Of a DNA stretch of 64,000 nucleotides, positions 57,246 through 64,000 are shown piece by piece (positions within the stretch are counted from its first letter, which is position 1; every line of letters begins with the position of its first letter). Below the pieces are notes generated by a model. It ran no database searches. It saw only the letters and a program-made list of their open reading frames with translations, and was not told the origin of the DNA. Position numbers and translations under genes: made by a program. Origin of the DNA: Roseiarcus sp963820775 (GTDB lineage Bacteria > Pseudomonadota > Alphaproteobacteria > Rhizobiales > Beijerinckiaceae). The stretch lies in contig CAWGBF010000015.1 of the NCBI GenBank assembly GCA_963820775.1, positions 496,001 through 560,000 of the forward strand, in the 5' to 3' direction.

Positions 57246-58889
57246 TCAGAAGTTCACGTTCGTGCGCAGGCCGATCACCAGCTCGTTCTTGATCCGTTGG
57301 GTCGGAACGTTCGGGTTGGCGATTCCTAATCCCGGATTGATAAAGTATTGGACGTCGGGCTGAATCTGCCACCAGGGCAGGAACTGAAACTGATAGGTCG
57401 CCTCGATAAAGGTCTCGCTCGAGCGAATAGGCGTGTAGACCGAAGGCTGCAAGAATTGCATCTGCCGGTCGAAGTTGGACGCGCCGCTGCTCGCCCACAC
57501 GGTCCCCATTTCGACGCCGAAGGCATCGTTGTCGCGCCACGGCAGCGGTCCGTGCAATGCGAAACCCGCGTTGATGCTGGCGCTGACCAGGTTGCGATCT
57601 TGGTAGGGCGTGAACATCGGACGGAAGAAGACATTCAAGCTGCGGTTGGCGTCGTCCTTCGAACGCCAGATTATTTGATCCATGACACCGTAAAGTGAAA
57701 AGTCGCCGTGGCGCGTGGCGGGATCCCCGTTGCTCAAGGGACTCGCGAGGGGCAGACCCATGGCGTCAGTTAGCTGGTCGTCGAATTTGTAGCTGTTATA
57801 CCAGGCGCCGATCTTGTAGACGCCAGGCAGCGGACCGTCGACGTTCGCCTTCCCCGACGCGCCGGAACCAAACGCGTATCGCAGTTCGGCGATCGCGAGA
57901 GTCCCGGTGTTGAGCGGGAAGCTCACGCCATGGGGATTGCTGCTCGGCGTGTTCGGCGAATCAAACGGGATAGGGCTGCCGTTGAAGACGCCCGCGAGCA
58001 CGGTGACGTTTTCGGTCACCTGCGCCCGTCCGCGAACGCCTAGGGCCGCAAGCGGATAAACGGGCCCGCCCCCCGGTAGATCGACCGTTGGAAGCCCCGG
58101 CCAACCGGATACGCCGTTAATGAAGAGAGAGTTCCCGCTTGGGGCGATAATGAACTCCTCGTCGAGGCTCTGCTCCCCGATCTTCACGTCGAACTTGTCG
58201 CCGAATTTCTGCTGATACCATAGCTCCCAAAGCCGAACGCCCTCGGGCGCGTCGATGTCGCTCAGGGTCTGCAGGACCAGGAGCTCATCCTCGTTCAGTT
58301 GGCCGCCATAAACTTGGAGGCCGCTCACGTTGAGCGTGCCGCCCTTGAGACCGAACGCCTTCTCGGTGTCCATTTCCAGCGTGACGGTGGTCAGTCCTTT
58401 CGGTTCGAGACTCTGCTGGACGCCGCCGGAGAGATTGCCGAACACTTCGACGTTCTCGAGTATAGCGAGCGTGACGCCGTGCTTGGCCAGGGCGGGTCGC
58501 AGCCCCCCCATGTCGCCAAGCAGGTTCTGGCCTTGCAAGTCCAAGCCAAATGGCCCGGGCGCCGTGGCTGCGGCCGGCGGTGTCGATGCGTCTGCGCGGA
58601 AGGGTTGGCCGAGTTGTGGCAGCGCGAAGGGAGCGGGATTGAGCAGGCTCGAAGAATCCGGTGGAATAGCGCCGCCGCCAGTCGCCTGAGTTTGGGCGGA
58701 TTGGTTCGCAAGGGACGCGGCCGGCGCGGGGCTTAAGGCCGGGATCGAATCCGCAAACGCGGCGCCGGCGAGGCCGGCCATCGCCAGAGCGGAGGCGGCC
58801 TTAAGCGCGGCCCGGCGGCGGCGACCGACTGGACGATGAGGGGCGCGCAATCCCGAACTCCAACCCGCCGCGCGGCGATTGTCAGGCAT
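57246..58889 (-). CDS. OprB-family carbohydrate-selective porin
   Basis: 547 residues from ATG 58889 (a TTG nine codons upstream is possible). A basic then hydrophobic N-terminus (RRRRAALKAASALAMAGLAG) ending AFADS is a signal peptide. A Pro/Ala/Gln-rich linker precedes the barrel, which contains LWELWYQQKFGDKFDVKIGE, LAIAELRYAF and GVMDQIIWRSKDD, ending in QFQFLPWWQIQPDVQYFINP and a terminal Phe as outer-membrane barrels do. It forms an outer-membrane channel for sugars or similar solutes. Confidence 0.88.
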   Translation of the reverse strand: MPDNRRAAGWSSGLRAPHRPVGRRRRAALKAASALAMAGLAGAAFADSIPALSPAPAASLANQSAQTQATGGGAIPPDSSSLLNPAPFALPQLGQPFRADASTPPAAATAPGPFGLDLQGQNLLGDMGGLRPALAKHGVTLAILENVEVFGNLSGGVQQSLEPKGLTTVTLEMDTEKAFGLKGGTLNVSGLQVYGGQLNEDELLVLQTLSDIDAPEGVRLWELWYQQKFGDKFDVKIGEQSLDEEFIIAPSGNSLFINGVSGWPGLPTVDLPGGGPVYPLAALGVRGRAQVTENVTVLAGVFNGSPIPFDSPNTPSSNPHGVSFPLNTGTLAIAELRYAFGSGASGKANVDGPLPGVYKIGAWYNSYKFDDQLTDAMGLPLASPLSNGDPATRHGDFSLYGVMDQIIWRSKDDANRSLNVFFRPMFTPYQDRNLVSASINAGFALHGPLPWRDNDAFGVEMGTVWASSGASNFDRQMQFLQPSVYTPIRSSETFIEATYQFQFLPWWQIQPDVQYFINPGLGIANPNVPTQRIKNELVIGLRTNVNF

Positions 58890-58970
58890 TTCCAGCGCGG
58901 GCTTATGCGATGTCAATGATGGCGGGTGTCCGCAGGATAGGACTCGTCCAAAACCTCAGATGACAGCAGG

Positions 58971-59081
58971 TTAGAGCGAGGCTTTAAGATCGGGCGGGGC
59001 CTCTGGTTCTTCGGAGGGCGCCGGCGCTTCGCGCCCCTTGGCGTCGCTGGCGGCTCGGCGCACCGCTGCGATTTTGTCCAC
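58971..59081 (-). CDS. possible 36-residue ORF
   Basis: A GTG-initiated minus-strand frame, VDKIAAVRRAASDAKGREAP then SEEPEAPPDLKASL, with balanced charged and proline-rich composition. GAG lies just upstream. It could be a small protein divergent from the membrane-protein genes; nothing resembling it is recalled. Otherwise 58.9-59.4 kb contains no gene. Confidence 0.28.
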   Translation of the reverse strand: MDKIAAVRRAASDAKGREAPAPSEEPEAPPDLKASL

Positions 59082-59161
59082 GACTCAATCTTTTCAATCG
59101 CTTAAGTGTATTTTTCTGTCACTCCGCTACTCGAACCCAATCGGCGCAATGGCGGACCTAG

Positions 59162-59215
59162 TTTGATGTGAAACATTAGTATAGTATATTAATATATTGA
59201 TATACTTATGTTAGA
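59162..59215. other. AT-rich palindromic island
   Basis: About 50 bp that are roughly three-quarters A+T in a GC-rich genome, centred on the perfect inverted repeat AGTATAT (59183-59189) and ATATACT (59200-59206) with an AT-only interior apart from one G. It may be a promoter or operator region for the downstream membrane-protein genes or a bent DNA site. No gene is supported here; the open frame from 59208 lacks protein-like character until its last 25 codons. Confidence 0.45.
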
Positions 59216-59426
59216 TCCGATTTTTGCGGAATCGTCATCGGGAGAATCCCCGGGTCTCAGCCCTGGCGAAGGCGTGGCGGTGTTTCTCGTTGTGCATCCG
59301 CCGACACTGGCGACGTGTCCTAGTCAGCTGCTGATCAAATGTGCTTTTCGGTCCTGGAACAAATCGAGGCGGGTGAATGTTTACCGGCCGTCAACATTAG
59401 CGACATGCAGCGCCAAGGAGGGTACT

Positions 59427-59504
59427 TTGGGCCGTGGAATTTTGCTTTGGCTTCTGGGCGTTCCGATCCCGATCATCATCCTGATCGCGCTTCTATACCA
59501 CTAG
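59427..59504 (+). CDS. 25-residue hydrophobic membrane peptide
   Basis: TTG start at 59427 preceded by AAGGAGG with a five-to-six-base spacer, an excellent ribosome site that decides the start. The product MGRGILLWLLGVPIPIIIL plus a short tail ending LLYH is a single transmembrane helix with a central GVPIP kink. I recognise it as one of the tiny conserved membrane proteins of Hyphomicrobiales. It lies 75 bp before a larger membrane protein gene. Confidence 0.7.
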   Translation: MGRGILLWLLGVPIPIIILIALLYH

Positions 59505-59579
59505 AAGTCCAGCACCGGAATGACCGCGACCGGGCGACGCCCGGACTTGATTGTTTGCTGTTACCGCGAGGTTTGAAAA

Positions 59580-60491
59580 ATGGGACAGGCGACAGTCGCA
59601 ACCCGTGCGCCATTGTCGACAGCGACAGTGGTCGACACAGCTATCGACACGGTCTCTGGCGTCTCCTGGGCGGCCGTCTTCGCGGGCGCCTTCGTTGCTG
59701 CGGCGTTCTCCCTGGCGTTGGTGGCGCTGGGGGCGGGCATTGGCCTCGTTTCGGTTTCGCCATGGTCGAGCAACAACCCTTCGGTGACGACATTCACCGT
59801 GCTCGCCGCAGCGTGGTTCATCGCCGTTCAGCTGTTCGCGTCGGGCGTGGGCGGTTACTTGGCGGGGCGACTGCGGACCCGTTGGGCGCGCGTGCACACC
59901 GATGAGGTTTTCTTTCGCGATACCGCGCATGGCCTCCTGGTTTGGGCGGTCGGGGCGGTCATCGCCGCAACGCTGCTTGCCTGGGCCGCAAGCTCGGCCG
60001 CGAGCGGCGCCGCGCGACTCGCAGGCGCGGCGACAGAGGCCGTCGGTTCGGCGACCGGCCAGGCCGCGTCGGCGATGGGCGATCCGACGAGCTATTTCTC
60101 CGATATGCTGTGGCGCTCCGATCACCCGGCGCCAGCCGATCAGGGCGCCGCTCAGGCGGCGGAGGGTGGCCGGATTCTGACCCGGGCTCTCTACAACGGC
60201 GATCTTCCTGCCGGAGATAAGACTTATCTGGCTCAACTCGTCGCGAGCCGGACGGGGTTGAGTCAACCGGACGCGGAGAAGCGCGTCTCCGAGGTCTTTG
60301 ACCAAGCGCAGAAAGCAAAGCAGCAGGCCGCGGATAAGGCCAAGGAGGCGGCGGACGCCGCTCGCAAAACCGGGGTCTATGTCACCCTTTGGGCCTTCAT
60401 CTCCCTGTTGGTCGGCGCTTTCTCCGCAAGCTACATGGCCACAGTCGGCGGACGGCAGCGGGACGAAGCGCCGCTCTTTGAGCAGGCGTAA
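59580..60491 (+). CDS. uncharacterised four-helix membrane protein
   Basis: 303 residues. Three hydrophobic helices (about 27-57, 70-96, 118-143) are followed by a soluble stretch of about 120 residues with a charged coiled coil (DQAQKAKQQAADKAKEAADA) and a last helix (YVTLWAFISLLVGAFSASYM). The fragment GAFVAAAFSLALVALGAGIG and GGYLAGRLRTRW suggest a conserved Rhizobiales family of unknown function. GAGG precedes the ATG. Likely co-transcribed with the 25-residue peptide. Confidence 0.65.
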   Translation: MGQATVATRAPLSTATVVDTAIDTVSGVSWAAVFAGAFVAAAFSLALVALGAGIGLVSVSPWSSNNPSVTTFTVLAAAWFIAVQLFASGVGGYLAGRLRTRWARVHTDEVFFRDTAHGLLVWAVGAVIAATLLAWAASSAASGAARLAGAATEAVGSATGQAASAMGDPTSYFSDMLWRSDHPAPADQGAAQAAEGGRILTRALYNGDLPAGDKTYLAQLVASRTGLSQPDAEKRVSEVFDQAQKAKQQAADKAKEAADAARKTGVYVTLWAFISLLVGAFSASYMATVGGRQRDEAPLFEQA

Positions 60492-60524
60492 CGCTCACCG
60501 AAAGAAAAAAGGGCGTCCCTAACC

Positions 60525-60548
60525 CTCTCCCCGCGAGACGGGGGGAGC
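60525..60548. terminator. GC-rich hairpin between convergent genes
   Basis: CTCTCCCCG and CGGGGGGAG form an imperfect stem with a GAGA loop between the ends of the plus-strand membrane protein and the minus-strand BMP fragment. It resembles both a two-way terminator and the dispersed extragenic palindromes seen at 17.88 and 33.88 kb. No T-run. Confidence 0.4.
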
Positions 60549-60560
60549 GAAATCGGGAGC

Positions 60561-60797
60561 CTAGCTCTGCACGCCCTTGACGTACCAGTCGATGACGGCA
60601 AGGTCTTTATCCTCCATGCGCTGCCCCTTGACGACGCGCTCCTTGCCCTCCTGGTCCACGATCGGCCCGGTGAAAACGTCGTAGCCGCCGTCGTTCCAGC
60701 CGGCGATGATCTTGTCAGCGGCGGCCTTCACATTGTCCGGCAGAGCCTTGTTGTAGGGCGACATGACGACCGTGCCCTCCTTGAAGCCCCACCACGC
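60561..60797 (-). pseudogene. 3' remnant of a BMP-family ABC substrate-binding protein
   Basis: Only the last 78 or so residues are recognisable: DDAWWGFKEGTVVMSPYNKA, LPDNVKAAADKIIAGWND and AVIDWYVKGVQS match the C-terminus of the periplasmic BMP/PnrA-like family that binds nucleosides or related solutes. Upstream of the DDAWWG region the frame is open to 60932 but the sequence instead belongs, on the other strand, to a PEP-CTERM gene. The 5' four-fifths of the gene is missing, so this is a truncated remnant. Confidence 0.75.
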
Positions 60798-60803
60798 GTC
60801 GTC

Positions 60804-61364
60804 GTGTTCGAGATCAGCGGGTCGGAGCTCGCGCGCGACCTCGTGAACCACGACATCAGCCTCTCCGGCACGGGCGTGACGTCCTACATCATCAACGTCA
60901 TCGGCGACTTCACCGATCCGAGCAGCACGCATTTCAAACGTCGATCAGGAAGATGCGCTGTTCAATTTCGAGGATGCGACGACCGTCAATCTTGGGCAGT
61001 GGGGCGCCTCGATTCTGGCGCCTGGCGCCGCAGTGAAGATCACTTCGGGCGGCAATATCGAGGGTTCGCTTTTGCGAAGGAATTCCTTGGCGGCGGCGAG
61101 TTGCATAACAACAATCTGTTCGACGGGGCGCTTCCGACGGCGACGCTTTCGACGACGGCGGTTCCCGAGCCGTCGACCTGGGTGATGTTGTTCGCCGGTT
61201 TCGCTGGCCTCGGCTTCCTTGGCTGGCGCCGGGCCGCAAAGACGCCGCAGCCGCAGCTTGACCTCGCGGCGGGATCGCTGCCCAATCGAAGGCCGCCGAG
61301 CTCCGACGGCCTTCGTCATTTTCAGGGCGACTTAACGGGCGGGACCGGGAGCATCTCTGCCTGA
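60804..61364 (+). pseudogene. 5'-truncated, frameshifted PEP-CTERM protein (choice-of-anchor A type)
   Basis: The frame starts abruptly at 60804 with FEISGSELARDLVNHDISLS and TSYIINVIGDFTDPSSTHF, then switches frame: NVDQEDALFNFEDATTVNLG, SILAPGAAVKITSGGNIEGS, then back to FAKEFLGGGELHNNNLFDGA and the sorting signal VPEPSTWVMLFAGFAGLGFL with WRRAA. The two switches are an extra A near 60936-60938 and a missing T near 61071-61074. The true stop is likely TGA 61259-61261 before a terminator. PEP-CTERM proteins are exported and sorted by exosortase. Signal peptide and N-terminal half are missing. Confidence 0.75.
61287..61322 (+). terminator. rho-independent-type terminator of the PEP-CTERM gene
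   Basis: CGAAGGCCG (61287-61295) and CGGCCTTCG (61307-61315) form a perfect 9-bp stem with an 11-base loop, followed by TCATTTTC. Its position 26 bp after the TGA at 61259 supports that stop as the real end of the gene. Confidence 0.6.
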
Positions 61365-61485
61365 AGCCTGCCTCCGCCTGACGGGCGCAAGTCGAAGCAC
61401 CTTCAACGCCAGCGGCGCCGTCAGTCCCTGTATGATGACTGAGAACGCAACGACACCGAAGGCCGAGATCAGGACATCGCGCCGC
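61332..61485 (-). pseudogene. duplicated 3' end of an NhaP-type antiporter gene
   Basis: On the minus strand RRRDVLISAFGVVAFSVIIQ and GLTAPLALKVLRLAP closely copy the last 35 residues of the adjacent antiporter (RRDDILISAFAVVAFSVIVQ, GLTAPLALKALRLTP). Homology stops at about 61485 where 70 bp of unrelated sequence precede the intact gene. It is a relic of a second, tandem antiporter gene or of a recombination event. Confidence 0.78.
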
Positions 61486-61552
61486 CGCCGACGTCTATCC
61501 GTTCGTGTTTGATTGCGTCGCGCAGCGGGAGCAAATCGAGTGCGGCCTTGGT

Positions 61553-62785
61553 CTAGCGGCGCGCGGTTTTCCTCGGGGTTAGTCTCAGCGCCTTCAGCGC
61601 CAGCGGCGCCGTCAGCCCCTGGACGATGACGGAAAAAGCCACCACCGCGAAGGCCGAAATGAGAATGTCGTCGCGCCGGGCGAGATCGGCAGGCAGCGCG
61701 AGCGCCAGCGCCAAGGCCAGCGCCCCGCGCAATCCGCCCCACCACATCAGGTGCTGCTGATTGAGCGGAATCGCCCAGCGCGAGCGTAAAAAGGCCAGGC
61801 AGACCGGATAGACGGCGACTGCGCGGCCGAGAAGCGTGAGCGCGATCACCAGCAAGAGCGCGAACAGCCCTTCATGGGCGAAATCGATGGTCGCCAGCGC
61901 CGAGCCGATCAGCAGGAATACCAGCGAATTGGCGAGGAAGGCGGCGAATTCCCAAAACTCGAGCACGAACGCCCGTCCGTGCGGAGTGAGGGAGAGACCG
62001 AACCGCTCCTGTGGCGTCAGGACGCCAAGATTGCCCATGGTCATGCCGGCGGCGACACTCGCCAACACGCCCGAAGCGCCGAAATGTTCGGCGATCAGGA
62101 ACGAGCCGAAGGCGGCGACCACCGTCAGCGCGGTCTCGACCAGATGATCGTCGGAGGTTCCCGCGATCATGACTGCGATCAGCCCGACGCCAAACCCCGC
62201 CGCGAGGCCGCCGCCAGCGACAATGCCAAACGTCGTGATCGCGGCCAAGGGGCCCTGCGCGCTCGCCGGGTCATGGGCGGCCCAGACGAGAATGAGGCTG
62301 AAGAGGACCGCGGCGGCGCCATCGTTGAACAGGCTCTCGGCTTCGATCAGCAGGCTGAGCCGGCCGGTGACGCGCAATTCCTTGAGCAGCGTGATGACCG
62401 CGATCGGATCGGTCGCGCTGATCAGCGCTCCGAAAACGAGGGCGGATTCGAGCGGCCAACCGAGCCATGCGGTGACCCCCGCCGCGACCACGGCGGCGCA
62501 CAGGATCACGCCGATTGTTGATAGGGCGACCACCGGAACGAGGTCGCGACGTAAGTCGCTCCAATGCAGGTTGAGCGCCGCCTCGAACAAGAGCGGCGGC
62601 AGCACCACATCGAAGATGAGGTCATGGGTCAGCGCCAAGCCGGCATGGCTGCGTGTCACGGCGAGCGCCGCTCCCGCAAGCACGAGGCCGACCGTATAGG
62701 GCAAACGCAAGCGGCGCGCCGCGAGCGCGACCAGAATGGCGAGGCCAAGCAGACTCAGCGCGCGAAAGACCAAAAGGACTTCCAT
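61553..62785 (-). CDS. Na+/H+ antiporter, CPA1/NhaP type
   Basis: 410 residues with about 12 hydrophobic helices. VVLPPLLFEAALNLHWSDLR, the ion-binding helix LVFGALISATDPIAVITLLK with its Asp, and EAESLFNDGAAAVLFSLILV with the Asn-Asp pair are the NhaP signatures; MWWGGLRGALALALALALP follows. It exchanges cytoplasmic Na+ or K+ for H+ in the inner membrane. No long C-terminal regulatory domain is present. Confidence 0.9.
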   Translation of the reverse strand: MEVLLVFRALSLLGLAILVALAARRLRLPYTVGLVLAGAALAVTRSHAGLALTHDLIFDVVLPPLLFEAALNLHWSDLRRDLVPVVALSTIGVILCAAVVAAGVTAWLGWPLESALVFGALISATDPIAVITLLKELRVTGRLSLLIEAESLFNDGAAAVLFSLILVWAAHDPASAQGPLAAITTFGIVAGGGLAAGFGVGLIAVMIAGTSDDHLVETALTVVAAFGSFLIAEHFGASGVLASVAAGMTMGNLGVLTPQERFGLSLTPHGRAFVLEFWEFAAFLANSLVFLLIGSALATIDFAHEGLFALLLVIALTLLGRAVAVYPVCLAFLRSRWAIPLNQQHLMWWGGLRGALALALALALPADLARRDDILISAFAVVAFSVIVQGLTAPLALKALRLTPRKTARR

Positions 62786-62835
62786 GCGGCCCTGTTTAGC
62801 GGCGCGCGCTGGAAAGAGGAACCGTGGCGCCCGCG

Positions 62836-64000
62836 CTATTCCGCCGCGGCGAGATCGGCCCCAGCGCGCAAATAGCGCTCGGGATCGACCGGCTCGCCGT
62901 CGACGCGCACTTCGTAGTGCAAATGCGGGCCAGTCGAGCGGCCGGTCGAACCGAGTCTGCCCAAGACGGCGCCCTTGTCGACCGCCTGGCCTTCGTCGAC
63001 CAGCACCTCGGACATGTGCGCGTAGCGGGTGGCGAGCCCATTGCCGTGATCGATCTCGACCATGATTCCGTAGCCCCCGGCGGGTCCGGCGTGCACGACG
63101 CGGCCGGCGGCGGCGGCGTGGATCTCGGCTCCATAAGCCTCGGCGAGATCGACGCCCGGGTGCAGCGCGAGGCGACCGAGGAACGGATCGGCGCGATAGC
63201 CGAAGCCCGATGTGAGGCTGGGATCGCCGGAAAGCGGCATGCGCAGAGGCACAAACGACATCAGCGCCCTGAGGCGTTCGGCCGTCGCCACGTCGCGGGC
63301 GACGCGCGCAAGCGCCGGGTCGAGCGCGGGCGCGCTCGGATCAATTTCGGCTGGGATGTAGGGCCCGCCGACCCCGCCTTCGCCGCGGGGCAGAGAGAGC
63401 TTCGCCGGATCGAGCCCCGTCTCAGCGACGATCGCGGCATTGCGCGTGGCGGAACGTTCGGCGGCGCGGTCGATGGCGGCGAGAGCCTTGGTCTGGCTGC
63501 TCTCTATCCGGTCGAGCGAGCGATCGACGAGGGCAAGGCGTACCGAGGGGTCGAGCGAGGGGTCGAGATTGTCTGCGGCTCTTGCAACACTCGCCGTCGC
63601 GAGGGGCGCGTCCGAGGGCAGCGCGCTCAAAGTCTCCCCCGGTTCATCGATCGGATGAGGCTTGACGGCCCGAGGCTCGACGCTGGGCTCGGGAAGTGGG
63701 GCGTAGGCGCGTGCCGTTTCGTCGACGCTTTGCCCAGCCGCCGTCGGCGGCCCGAGAGCGCGGATCGCGCTGACCGCGTCGGGAGGGTTTGGCGACGTCC
63801 CGGCTTGCCGCCGCCCAGCCACCGACGGATTGCGCGCTTCCGTCTCGGCAAGCGCCGCGACGATCGCGCCGCTCTGTTCCAGCCGGGCCTGTCGGGACAG
63901 GACTTCGTTCACCCTGCCTTTGAAGGAATTCCGCTCGAGCAGCCGCTGGCTTGCAGCCTCATCGAGTCGCGCGCGCGCTTCGGCCAGGCGGTCCTCGTAA
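62836..64000 (-). CDS. M23-family (LytM) metallopeptidase, 5' partial
   Basis: The frame is open from the right edge (YEDRLAEARARLDEAASQRL) with no need for an internal start, so the gene continues beyond the window. A long Pro/Ala-rich and coiled region of over 230 residues leads to the C-terminal peptidase domain: SGFGYRADPFLGRLALHPGV with the HxxxD zinc motif, YGIMVEIDHGNGLATRYAHM and the final GPHLHYEVRVDGEPVDPERY. Such envelope proteins cleave or help remodel peptidoglycan crosslinks; N-terminal export or membrane signal is off-window. Confidence 0.9.
   Translation of the reverse strand, partial: YEDRLAEARARLDEAASQRLLERNSFKGRVNEVLSRQARLEQSGAIVAALAETEARNPSVAGRRQAGTSPNPPDAVSAIRALGPPTAAGQSVDETARAYAPLPEPSVEPRAVKPHPIDEPGETLSALPSDAPLATASVARAADNLDPSLDPSVRLALVDRSLDRIESSQTKALAAIDRAAERSATRNAAIVAETGLDPAKLSLPRGEGGVGGPYIPAEIDPSAPALDPALARVARDVATAERLRALMSFVPLRMPLSGDPSLTSGFGYRADPFLGRLALHPGVDLAEAYGAEIHAAAAGRVVHAGPAGGYGIMVEIDHGNGLATRYAHMSEVLVDEGQAVDKGAVLGRLGSTGRSTGPHLHYEVRVDGEPVDPERYLRAGADLAAAE

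Noticed and set aside
59208..59426. Full 98-residue frame from ATG 59208 as a gene
   Set aside because: Only the last 25 codons, behind an ideal ribosome site, are protein-like; the earlier part has no coherent character.
60804..60932. N-terminal extension of the BMP fragment frame up to 60932
   Set aside because: Those residues (DDVDDVGRHARAGEADVVVHE) are antisense to the PEP-CTERM gene and unlike any binding protein.

Overview
The window is a 64 kb piece of a GC-rich alphaproteobacterial chromosome. The order tig-clpP-clpX-lon-hup followed by a complete nuoA-N operon with birA and RNase J, a giant growth-pole-ring-like protein, and an IS1595-family insertion all point to Hyphomicrobiales (Rhizobiales), perhaps near Beijerinckiaceae/Methylocystaceae. 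The family-level placement is a guess; the order-level one is firmer.

Layout. 1-7.4 kb: end of an unidentified membrane protein gene, tRNA-Leu(UAG), then the protein quality-control block tig, clpP, clpX, lon and the DNA-binding protein HU; a heat-shock (RpoH-type) promoter can be proposed in front of lon. 7.4-8.7 kb: tRNA-Val(UAC), a ClpP-fold periplasmic protein, tRNA-Asp(GUC). 8.7-26.4 kb: one long co-oriented run encoding all 14 subunits of respiratory complex I, interrupted by a DUF3291 gene between nuoF and nuoG, continuing through translational overlaps into birA and rnj (RNase J). 26.4-33.9 kb: SDR dehydrogenase, methylmalonyl-CoA epimerase, EamA exporter, YcaQ-type glycosylase, sdhE and mfd. 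33.9-37.9 kb: an accessory stretch with a DUF29 gene, a putative metallopeptidase-like protein, an IS1595-family element with intact inverted repeats and 8-bp target duplication, a 59-aa acidic protein, acylphosphatase and a PPOX-family protein. 38-48 kb: thrS, an orphan Phd/YefM antitoxin, xdhABC (purine oxidation), a class II aldolase homologue lacking its zinc ligands, and matB (malonyl-CoA synthetase). 48.1-55 kb: a ~2,270-residue two-TM, apolipoprotein-like protein with twelve 44-residue repeats, split by one frameshift, divergent from an Hpt phosphotransfer protein. 55.8-57.2 kb: [2Fe-2S] ferredoxin plus ferredoxin-NADP reductase. 57.2-64 kb: OprB-type porin, two membrane proteins, a scar containing three gene remnants (BMP-family binding protein, PEP-CTERM protein, antiporter 3' end), an NhaP-type antiporter and an M23 peptidase running off the end.

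A property of the whole window matters for reading it: at least seven genes or gene parts are broken by exactly one base, mostly in short homopolymers (nuoF, SDR, ycaQ, DUF29, giant protein, PEP-CTERM twice). This looks more like residual sequencing error than real gene decay, so these genes are described as single reading units with the shift marked. The most interesting biology is the giant repeat protein, the zinc-less aldolase homologue beside xdhABC, the DUF3291 gene inside the complex I operon, and the junction at about 60.8 kb where two genes have lost their 5' ends at the same point.
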